A stretch of 16,234 bases of DNA from JBEKZQ01 sp049509675 (lineage in GTDB: Bacteria; Planctomycetota; Planctomycetia; Pirellulales; Thermoguttaceae): positions 1-16,234 of the forward strand of contig JBEKZQ010000083.1 in NCBI GenBank assembly GCA_049509675.1, given 5' to 3'. The position numbers and the translations under genes are program-made. Under the pieces are notes generated by a model. The model made no database searches and had not been told where the DNA came from. It was given only the letters and a program-made list of their open reading frames with translations. Shown here in pieces: positions 1 to 5,682 of this stretch (its first letter is position 1; each line of letters opens with the position of its first letter).

Positions 1-7
1 CCCCCCC

Positions 8-1348
8 ATGTCCGGCTTGCTCGACATTCCCGAAGTGGTCGCCCTGGACACGCGGCGGTCCATGGTCCGCATTCCGCCGGAACTGGATGTGCCGCTGACG
101 CCGCGGGTCCGCCAGATCATCGACGCGGCCGACTTCCGCCGCCTGGCGCGGATCAGCCAGTTGGGCCTCGTGTCGCTGGTCTATCCGGCGGCCATCCACA
201 CGCGATTCGAGCACTCGCTGGGCGTGTATCGGCTGGCCCTGCTGTATCTGCGGCAACTGGCCCACGACCAGCGGTTCTGTGCGGCGATCCCGCGGAAACA
301 GGCCGAATTGTTCATCGCCGCCGCCCTGCTGCACGATCTGGGACATTGGCCGTTTTGCCATCCGATCGAAGACATCCACGTGGCCCGCGTGCCCTCGCAC
401 GAGCTGTTCGCCAATAGCTTTCTGCTGGAGGGCGAGATCGGCGACGCGCTCGCTCAGGACTGGGGCATCCCTCCGCGCGAAGTCGTGGCGGTGTTGAGCG
501 AGAAGCCCCGCGATGCCGCCGGGCGGATCCTTGCCAGCATGCTCTCCGGCCCCATCGACATCGACAAGATGGACTACCTGTTCCGCGACAGCCTGCACGC
601 CGGCGTGCCCTACGGCCGGCACTTCGACCAGCAGCGGCTTCTGGGCAGCCTGTGCCTGAACCGCGCCGGCGACGGCCTGGCCATTACCGACAAGGGACGC
701 ACCGCCGCCGAGCTCATGGTCTTCGCCCGCTACGTGATGTTCAGCGAGGTCTATTGGCACCATGGCGTCCGCGCGGCCACCGCCATGCTGCAGCGGGCGT
801 TCTACCTGCTGTGCGGCGCGCTGGACCTGGACAGCCTGTTCCGCATGAGCGAACAGGAGTTCATCGACGAGTTGCTGCGCACGGCCGGCAACAATCCGGT
901 GCAAGAACTGTTGCGCGGGCTTTTCGGGCCCACCCGGCAGCTTTACAAGCGGCTGGCCCAGTACAGCTTCCTGGCCGAGCGCGAGGTCTATCAGCGACTG
1001 GCCCGGCGACCGTATCCCTGGTTAGCGGCCTGTGCCGAGCGCCTGGCGGCCGGCGTGAGCGTGGCATTGGGTAAAGAGGTGGCGCCGCACGAGTTGCTGT
1101 TCGACGCCCCACCCATCACGCGGGAAGTGCAGATCGACCTGGAGATCTACTCGCCCAAGGAGGACCGCTATCGCCCGCTGGCCGAGGTCTCGCCGGTGAC
1201 GCGCACGCTGGCTACCGAGCAATTCGACGATTACGTGAAGCAGGTCCGCATCTTTGCCCATCCGCGGGTGGTGGGCGACTTGCGCCGATTGACGGCCGCC
1301 GCCGATTTTGGCAAACTGCTGGCTGAGGCCATTGATCGGACGGGATAG
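8..1348 (+). CDS. HD-domain phosphohydrolase, dNTPase/SAMHD1-like
   Basis: This 446-residue protein is an HD-superfamily metal-dependent phosphohydrolase of the dGTPase/SAMHD1-like type. What is visible: HTRFEHSLG (residues 64-72) contributes a metal-ligand-type His, LLHDLGHWPF (108-117) contains the HD pair H109-D110 with a following H113, SHE is at 130-132, and IDKMDYLFRD (185-194) is the conserved region that carries the last metal Asp in this family. Family members hydrolyse dNTPs or other nucleotides; the substrate here cannot be read from sequence. The protein is cytoplasmic, with no signal peptide or membrane segment. The ATG at 8 is only seven bases from the window edge and the frame is open upstream, so the true start could lie further upstream. 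The stop at 1346-1348 is followed after zero intervening bases by a large inverted-repeat element. The family assignment is firm and the biochemical role is inferred. Confidence 0.9.
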   Translation: MSGLLDIPEVVALDTRRSMVRIPPELDVPLTPRVRQIIDAADFRRLARISQLGLVSLVYPAAIHTRFEHSLGVYRLALLYLRQLAHDQRFCAAIPRKQAELFIAAALLHDLGHWPFCHPIEDIHVARVPSHELFANSFLLEGEIGDALAQDWGIPPREVVAVLSEKPRDAAGRILASMLSGPIDIDKMDYLFRDSLHAGVPYGRHFDQQRLLGSLCLNRAGDGLAITDKGRTAAELMVFARYVMFSEVYWHHGVRAATAMLQRAFYLLCGALDLDSLFRMSEQEFIDELLRTAGNNPVQELLRGLFGPTRQLYKRLAQYSFLAEREVYQRLARRPYPWLAACAERLAAGVSVALGKEVAPHELLFDAPPITREVQIDLEIYSPKEDRYRPLAEVSPVTRTLATEQFDDYVKQVRIFAHPRVVGDLRRLTAAADFGKLLAEAIDRTG

Positions 1349-1469
1349 CAGGAGAACGGCAAAGTCGGGGTCTGGTCTGTTATTCGGCGGAAAAGCGTTG
1401 CGGCGGCTAACGTGGCTCGCCCGAAAACACGGACCTGACCCCTTTGCCCGGGACTTTGTCGTTCTCCTG
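1349..1469. repeat. Palindromic element A (GGGGTCTGGTC family)
   Basis: This is a 121-bp inverted repeat filling most of the gap between two genes. The outer arms are 1349-1366 (CAGGAGAACGGCAAAGTC) and 1452-1469; 17 of 18 positions are complementary and the remaining one is a G-T pair. The inner arms are 1367-1387 (beginning GGGGTCTGGTC and ending TTCGG) and 1421-1442 (CCGAAAACAC then GGACCTGACCCC), around a 33-nt loop at 1388-1420. An asymmetric bulge (1443-1451) lies on the right side. A related element is at 11438-11562 in opposite orientation, sharing the 19-mer GCAAAGTCGGGGTCTGGTC and the 14-mer GGACCTGACCCCTT. It resembles REP/REPIN-type nonautonomous elements. It could also act as a terminator or mRNA-end structure for the upstream gene. 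Confidence 0.8.
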
Positions 1470-1480
1470 GACGCAGTACG

Positions 1481-1487
1481 AAAGGAG
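1481..1487 (+). promoter_or_regulatory. Ribosome binding site fixing the start at 1498
   Basis: AAAGGAG lies ten bases before the ATG at 1498. It argues for that start and against the upstream in-frame ATG at 1444, which has no such site and would place its first codons inside the palindromic element. Confidence 0.75.
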
Positions 1488-1497
1488 TTGCCCACAG

Positions 1498-2130
1498 ATG
1501 GTTCAGGATCCACGAAAACGGCAGAAGAAATTGGAACGGCAGAAGGCCAAGAAGAAGGCCGAGCAGCGCGCGGTGGCCCGCCTGGAAGGCCGCGGACTTC
1601 CCGCCCAGTTCAAAGCGGCCGCCGATGCCCCCATCCTCCACTGTTGCCTGGCGGACGACATCTGGAAGCACGGCATCGGGCAGATACTGATCAGCCGGCA
1701 GATGACGACCGGGAACGTGGCTTTCGCCGTCTTCATGGTCGACCTGTATTGCCTGGGCGTGAAGGACGTCTTCCTGAACGTCGCGCCGCGGGCGAAGTAT
1801 ATGGCCGATCTGTACGACAAACTGGTGCGCCGCGGTTCGCTGATCCCTTTGAAGCCCGAATGTGCCCGCAAGTTGATCGAAGGGGCGGTGGCTTATGCGC
1901 TGGATTTGGGGATCCCGCCCCATGCAGATTACCGCAGGGCGAGCCTGATCTTCGGCCGAATCGCGGCGGATGCCTGCACCGAGACGTATCGATACGGTAA
2001 GGACGGAAAGCCGTTTTTCGTTGCCGGCCCGAACGACGGCCCCAGCCGCTGCGAACAGATCATGAGTATCCTGGAGAATCGCTGCGGTCCCGGCGGATAC
2101 CACTTCTTGATGCCGCTGATGGAGATGTGA
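1498..2130 (+). CDS. Conserved-type hypothetical protein with basic N-terminus
   Basis: A 210-residue protein that I do not recognise as a characterised family. The first ~30 residues (MVQDPRKRQKKLERQKAKKK and following) are very rich in Lys, Arg and Gln and are probably helical, a nucleic-acid-binding style tail. The rest is a compact globular region including AKYMADLYDKLVRRGSLIPL around residues 100-119 and a C-terminal YHFLMPLMEM. There is no signal peptide, transmembrane segment or clear catalytic motif. The start at 1498 is chosen because AAAGGAG sits ten bases upstream. It is separated from the HD gene by palindromic element A, so co-transcription is uncertain. Codon use matches its neighbours, and third positions are GC-rich as expected for a real gene here. 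It may be a planctomycete-specific protein; no function is proposed. Confidence 0.85.
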   Translation: MVQDPRKRQKKLERQKAKKKAEQRAVARLEGRGLPAQFKAAADAPILHCCLADDIWKHGIGQILISRQMTTGNVAFAVFMVDLYCLGVKDVFLNVAPRAKYMADLYDKLVRRGSLIPLKPECARKLIEGAVAYALDLGIPPHADYRRASLIFGRIAADACTETYRYGKDGKPFFVAGPNDGPSRCEQIMSILENRCGPGGYHFLMPLMEM

Positions 2131-2182
2131 CGCCTCCGCACCGCCTTGAGGCACCGCGGTATCGGACCCGTCCGTAGGACAT

Positions 2183-2241
2183 TAGCCCGACGCGCCAGCG
2201 AGGGATTTGCGGCGATTCTCCCTCGCTAGCGCGTCGGGCTA
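2183..2241. repeat. Palindromic element D (TAGCCCGACGCG family)
   Basis: A near-perfect palindrome. The left arm 2183-2205 begins TAGCCCGACGCG and ends GCGAGGGA; the right arm 2219-2241 is its reverse complement at 22 of 23 positions; the loop is 13 nt (2206-2218). Each arm, read inward, starts with TAG, so transcripts entering from either side in that frame meet a stop. This sequence style is familiar from planctomycete intergenic regions. It lies 53 bases after the hypothetical gene and overlaps the 3' end of the truncated HAF gene on the other strand, whose TAG stop (2226-2228) falls within the right arm. It may work as a bidirectional terminator. Confidence 0.8.
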
Positions 2242-2582
2242 GTGGTCTGTCCAACTTTTCGTTCGCAACACGGGCAGTTCCGCCATGAGCGCAAACATGG
2301 ACTGCCGATATTGGCTGCGCCACTGGCCCAACTGTCTGCTCCGCCAAGCGTGCCGAGGTCTTGCATGGAACCGCCGCTGTAAAGGAAGGCGTGGTACGGG
2401 CCATAGTCGCTGGTTTGTGCCTCCCCCACGACCTGCCCGCTATCGTTGATGCCTTCAGCATAACTGATGGTCCCGCCGAACGTGCCCAGGTCGGTCACGG
2501 TGTATAGAAAACTGCCCCAAGCATCTCCCGCCGCAATCGACAACACAGCCACAACCATCAACGCTAGAAAACGCTTTTTCAT
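2226..2582 (-). pseudogene. Truncated HAF-repeat secreted protein
   Basis: A 118-codon minus-strand reading frame. It begins with a signal peptide (MKKRFLALMVVAVLSIAAG, then DAWG) and continues into HAF-family extracellular repeats: YTVTDLGTFGGTISYAEGINDSGQVVGE (residues 28-55, two overlapping pieces) and then LGTLGGADSWASG near residues 77-89. Intact HAF proteins have many more repeats. Here homology stops after about residue 92, and the tail (SPCLRSWRNCPCCERK) looks like out-of-frame sequence ending inside palindrome D. The start at 2582 is well supported by GGAGGAGG (plus-strand 2589-2596) six bases upstream. I read it as a 5' gene remnant that may still be translated and exported. Its genuine length and function are lost; HAF repeats themselves have no assigned activity. 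Confidence 0.7.
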
Positions 2583-2683
2583 TTCACACCTCCTCCGATT
2601 TGCAACACCATAACGGCGCAACGATCCCACCGCACACCAGACAGGGAAATGGCCCACACGACAAATGCGAGCCACTACAAGAA

Positions 2684-2733
2684 CCGCACGACGACCCGCC
2701 CTGACACAATCAGAAGCGGTTGTCGTCGTGCGG
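2684..2733. repeat. Perfect 12-bp inverted repeat
   Basis: CCGCACGACGAC (2684-2695) is exactly complementary to GTCGTCGTGCGG (2722-2733) across a 26-nt spacer. A competing inner pairing AACCGC (2682-2687) with GCGGTT (2716-2721) also exists. It lies about 100 bases upstream of the HAF start on the minus strand. It could be an operator, an attenuator-like hairpin or a repeat remnant; nothing chooses among these. Confidence 0.55.
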
Positions 2734-3108
2734 CGCTGCCTCCGGCCGTTCTCGGCCATGAAGGGCAAGGCGATGTTTCTGGCGTTCAGTATGATTGCCC
2801 CAACGGCGGTGTCAAGAAGCCCGTCGCTCAGAGAGGCGGTTTTTTTCCAGCCCGGACTAACACTACGGGGGGGGTGTGGACGATTTGAGGAACGACAGAC
2901 GGGTGTCAGCGCGCCCGCCGTGTCGCTCTTGCGCCACGTTGGCCCGGTGGCATCCGGTTGGCCCCGAAAAAATGGCCGCCGCCGCGCTCGGTTTCCAATT
3001 TAGCAACGCGCCACGCGGATTGCCATACCGGCGTACCGGTGGTGAATGGCCGACAGGGGGATGGTATCGTGTAGCCCGGGTGGGGGCCAGCAGCCGTGGT
3101 GCGAGGGG

Positions 3109-3150
3109 CAACGAATCGTTGTTGACAGCGATGAACGTGACGGCTATTCT
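3109..3150 (+). promoter_or_regulatory. Candidate promoter and operator of the Panacea module
   Basis: TTGACA at 3122-3127 is a perfect sigma-70 -35 box, followed after 17 bases by TATTCT (3145-3150, four of six consensus positions). Immediately before and touching the -35 box is the 13-bp palindrome CAACGAATCGTTG (3109-3121), positioned where a repressor could block polymerase. The predicted transcript would have a leader of about 120 bases before the ATG at 3281. A second -10-like TATACT is at 3246-3251 without a good -35. Confidence 0.45.
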
Positions 3151-3280
3151 CGGCGTCCAAGTCGCATTCTCAGCTTTTCCCTGGTACACTTGTAGATCAG
3201 GAACGTGTCTTATTAAGGGGAGAGTGATTTCGAGTGTTGCCCGGGTATACTACGATGTTTCGCGAGTGCGGGCGGGACAA

Positions 3281-3850
3281 ATGACGTACTTTAGATTCTC
3301 GACGCAGAAGACGATTCAAGCCGTTGGCGTCTTGCTTCGGCTGGCAAGAGGCCGCATGGGGCGACTTCGTCTCTTGAAACTGCTTTATATCGCTGATCGA
3401 GACAGCCTTCGCGAATTCCGCCGCCCGATCATTGGCTGCCGGACAGTCGCCATGAAAAACGGCCCACTGCACAGTGAGGTTTTCAACCTCATCAAGGGCG
3501 AGCACATGCAAGAGCCGGCGTGGTCGGAGCACATCCATGGAGATGGTTGCGAGGTTACGCTGGAAAAGGACCCCGGCGTGTCCGAGCTATCTGCGGCAGA
3601 AGTTCGCACCCTTACCCAGACGTTCGAGAAATATGCAACGACGGACGAATGGGATTTGGTAGAGATTACCCATGGGTTCCCCGAATGGAGCGAGAATTAT
3701 CCGGACAAGGCCGCAGACACTTCACGAACGATTCCATTCCGTGACCTGATCCGAGCCGTTGGGCTCGCAGCCGAGGAACAGGCGATCCTTCAGGAAGCGC
3801 AAGAGGAATTCGAGGTCAGCCAAATGCTTGCTTGCGGCGGGCAGCGGTGA
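3281..3850 (+). CDS. Panacea-domain (SocA-like, DUF4065) antitoxin-type protein
   Basis: A 189-residue protein with the Panacea/SocA-like domain (DUF4065). Diagnostic segments are LRLLKLLYIADRDSLREF (residues 29-46), RRPIIGCRTVAMKNGPLHSEVFNLIKG (48-73) and a C-terminal helical part with HGFPEW (131-136). Panacea proteins act as promiscuous antitoxins in two-gene toxin-antitoxin modules, and SocA is a proteolytic adaptor for its toxin; which mode applies here is not known. The ATG at 3281 places FRF near the N-terminus, as in family members. A GTG at 3224 is also in frame but has a GGGGAG only one base before it. A small gene follows after 13 bases, as expected for the toxin partner. The domain call is strong; the antitoxin role is inferred from context. 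Confidence 0.87.
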   Translation: MTYFRFSTQKTIQAVGVLLRLARGRMGRLRLLKLLYIADRDSLREFRRPIIGCRTVAMKNGPLHSEVFNLIKGEHMQEPAWSEHIHGDGCEVTLEKDPGVSELSAAEVRTLTQTFEKYATTDEWDLVEITHGFPEWSENYPDKAADTSRTIPFRDLIRAVGLAAEEQAILQEAQEEFEVSQMLACGGQR

Positions 3851-3863
3851 GGGATGGCATCGC

Positions 3864-4229
3864 ATGGAAGCGGGAAGCGCCTTCAGATTCGGCAGACACA
3901 CGCACCTTTGGGTTGTCGTATCCAATCCCGCCTTTGATCGAAAACACGTCGTCATCATTAACATGACCAGCGACGGGATCGATCAATCATGCGTGCTCGA
4001 ACCGGAGGATCACAGTTTTATTCGACACCGAACGTTCATGCGATATGACAAGGCAAGGATCACGACCGACGCCGACCTGGAACGATTGGTCGCATCTGGT
4101 GATATAATCCTGCACGATGCGGTCTCGGCCGATTTGCTAGCGCGCATACGCGAGGGGACGGCGACAACGGACAGAATTCCTTTTGGTTGCAAACAAGTGC
4201 TTATCGACCAGTCGTTAATCGAACTATGA
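3864..4229 (+). CDS. Candidate toxin partner of the Panacea protein
   Basis: A 121-residue protein encoded 13 bases after the Panacea gene. The start at 3864 has GAGGG (3849-3853) ten bases upstream, overlapping the previous stop, which suggests translational coupling. The N-terminal half has short beta-strand-like runs: THLWVVVSN (residues 13-21), HVVIINMTSDG (28-38), QSCVLEPEDHSFIRHRTFMRY (41-61). A helical C-terminal part follows (LERLVASGDIIL, LLARIREGTA). The strand pattern and the HSFIRHR segment are reminiscent of SH3-barrel PemK/MazF-like proteins, but I cannot see a confident active site. There is no signal peptide or membrane segment. The toxin role is inferred from the operon with a Panacea gene; the biochemical activity is unknown. 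Confidence 0.8.
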   Translation: MEAGSAFRFGRHTHLWVVVSNPAFDRKHVVIINMTSDGIDQSCVLEPEDHSFIRHRTFMRYDKARITTDADLERLVASGDIILHDAVSADLLARIREGTATTDRIPFGCKQVLIDQSLIEL

Positions 4230-4315
4230 CCGTCGTCTTGCGCAATTCGGCGCGCGGTTCGCCACCCCGTGTTCGGTGAAGACCCAGGGGAGCTTGCGGC
4301 GCCCGCCGCGCCGCT

Positions 4316-4344
4316 CTTTGATATCACAAACTGTGACATCAAAG
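4316..4344. repeat. Tight hairpin downstream of the Panacea module
   Basis: CTTTGATATCACA (4316-4328) pairs with TGTGACATCAAAG (4332-4344) at 12 of 13 positions around a 3-nt loop. It lies 86 bases after the toxin-candidate stop. No T-tract follows, so an intrinsic terminator is not clear; it may be an mRNA 3'-end stabiliser or a protein-binding palindrome. Confidence 0.5.
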
Positions 4345-4349
4345 CTGTA

Positions 4350-4538
4350 ACTGGACTCTTGCAAAATGCCGATCCAAGTTCCACTCCCCCCTTGAGATGC
4401 TTATGGTGCGGAGGCTCCTTCGCAAGTTTCGGCCTCTTAAATTTCCCGCCTTCCCCAGCATCCCCTCACCCCGGCCCTCTCCCGGAGGGAGAGGGGGACT
4501 GCTTGCGTACCCCTTACCGCAGTTTGCAAAAGTCCAGT
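4350..4538. repeat. 189-bp segment bounded by 16-bp inverted repeats
   Basis: ACTGGACTCTTGCAAA (4350-4365) reappears inverted as TTTGCAAAAGTCCAGT (4523-4538), 15 of 16 positions matching. The enclosed sequence has no open frame of interest and contains the CCCTCTCCC hairpin at 4475-4495. The outer right end is seven bases from the stop codon of the minus-strand TIM-barrel gene. The arrangement is that of a short nonautonomous (MITE-like) element, but no target duplication is evident. Together with 4230-4349 it makes up the gene-free gap here. Confidence 0.5.
4475..4495. repeat. CCCTCTCCC/GGGAGAGGG short hairpin repeat
   Basis: CCCTCTCCC (4475-4483) and GGGAGAGGG (4487-4495) form a 9-bp stem with a 3-nt loop. 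A second copy with one mismatch is at 15817-15837. This is a common dispersed intergenic repeat style in GC-rich bacteria. Confidence 0.65.
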
Positions 4539-4545
4539 AAGGAGC

Positions 4546-5415
4546 TCAGGAGACCTTGCGGCCCCGGGCTTCCAGTGCGCCTTTGACATAGCCGACCGAT
4601 TCGGCCACGCCGGGCAGCGGGTCGCTCGGTTCGCCTTCGTACTCGAAGGAGACCACGCCCGCGTATTTCACGTCAATCAGCGCGCGGAGGAACGCGCGGA
4701 TATCGATCACGCCCCGGCCGACCTGGATCTCATGGGCCTTGGGCGTAGTGCCGGTCACGTCCTTCATGTGGATTTCGTACAGGCGGTCGGCATATTTCCG
4801 CGTCGAATCGATCAGGTCGGCGCCGACGCGGACCGTATGGCCGATGTCGATGCACAGGCCGATCCGCGGATCGAGATCCTGGATGTGCTCATAAACGCTC
4901 TGCGGCGTGGGAAAGTGCTTGTCGCCCGGCCCGTGGTTGTGGATCGCAATGCGGATGTCGTACTCCTTGGCTTTCTTCTCGATCAGGCCGAGCATGGGCG
5001 CTGAAGGGGCGGCCACGATCATCGACACGCCCGCCGCCTTGGCGTAGTCGAAGGCGTGTGCCACCTCGGCTTCTTTCTGCATGGTGACGACGCCCAGGCT
5101 GCCCAGCACGAGCCCTGCCCGGGCGACTTGCGCGGCCGCCGCGGCGGTCTCCTGGGGTTTGGCCTCCATGGGAAGATGGAACGACTTCAAGCAGATGTGT
5201 TTCAGGCCCAGGCGAGTCGTCATGGCCAAGGCATGCGCGAGGTCGAAACTGCGGAACGAATACGAGGCGATGCCCAGTTTCAGCGGCAGATCGTGCTTTC
5301 CGGCCGGTGCCGCGGCCGCCGGCGCCGTCTGGCCGAGTCCGCCGCCGGCGCAGCTCAGCCAGCCCGCCGCCGCGCCGGTCAATTGCAGGAAGGTTCTTCT
5401 GGAAGTAACATGCAT
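4546..5415 (-). CDS. Tat-exported sugar isomerase/epimerase-like TIM-barrel protein
   Basis: A 289-residue xylose-isomerase-like TIM-barrel (AP endonuclease 2 superfamily) protein. It starts with a twin-arginine signal, SRRTFLQLTGAAAG (residues 5-18), so it is probably exported folded to the periplasm. Barrel and metal-ligand motifs are IASYSFRSFDLA (49-60), AIHNHGPG (157-164), CIDIGHT (188-194, with D190 and H193), EIHMKDV (214-220, H216) and VSFEYEGEP (255-263, E258). Such proteins isomerise or epimerise sugars or cyclic polyols using a divalent metal; the substrate is not predictable. AAAGGGGGA (plus 5422-5430) lies six bases before the ATG. It is divergent from the calpain gene and no partner dehydrogenase is in the window. 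Planctomycetes have many such paralogs, so the specific role is open. Confidence 0.9.
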   Translation of the reverse strand: MHVTSRRTFLQLTGAAAGWLSCAGGGLGQTAPAAAAPAGKHDLPLKLGIASYSFRSFDLAHALAMTTRLGLKHICLKSFHLPMEAKPQETAAAAAQVARAGLVLGSLGVVTMQKEAEVAHAFDYAKAAGVSMIVAAPSAPMLGLIEKKAKEYDIRIAIHNHGPGDKHFPTPQSVYEHIQDLDPRIGLCIDIGHTVRVGADLIDSTRKYADRLYEIHMKDVTGTTPKAHEIQVGRGVIDIRAFLRALIDVKYAGVVSFEYEGEPSDPLPGVAESVGYVKGALEARGRKVS

Positions 5416-5682
5416 GATAGATCCCCCTTTTGCTCAAAGTGTGCGAATCGTAAAGATTCATGGCTTCTGCGGCCCTGATTCTAACACAAGGCGGGCGGGA
5501 GTTCCAAGCCTATAGATCATCGTGGGGGGAAAACGCGCACTATGCTTTCAGTGGAGAATCCTCCACGTTAGCCCGGGCGGCTCTTGTCAAACCGGCCGCC
5601 ACCAAACAGCGCGTGCGGAACGGCATAACCTGCGATCGACATGCGACACCCGTCATTTTTCGCTTCTCTCGGAGACCTCGCC

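Larger units (their letters stand above)
2583..3280. other. Gene-free spacer between HAF remnant and Panacea module
   Basis: About 700 bases with no convincing gene. Short open frames here lack ribosome sites, family motifs and coding-like composition. It contains the HAF gene's ribosome site, a 12-bp hairpin (2684-2733), and in its last 170 bases the likely promoter of the Panacea module. Base composition is less uniformly GC-rich than in neighbouring genes, as in degraded intergenic DNA. Confidence 0.6.

Noticed and set aside
1349..1469. Element A as a riboswitch or structured RNA gene
   Set aside because: A related copy lies upstream of an unrelated gene in the opposite orientation, which fits a repeat element better than a gene-specific RNA.
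2876..3280. N-terminal extension of the Panacea frame
   Set aside because: The extra 135 codons cross the candidate promoter, contain no domain and have no ribosome site; Panacea homology begins right after the ATG at 3281.
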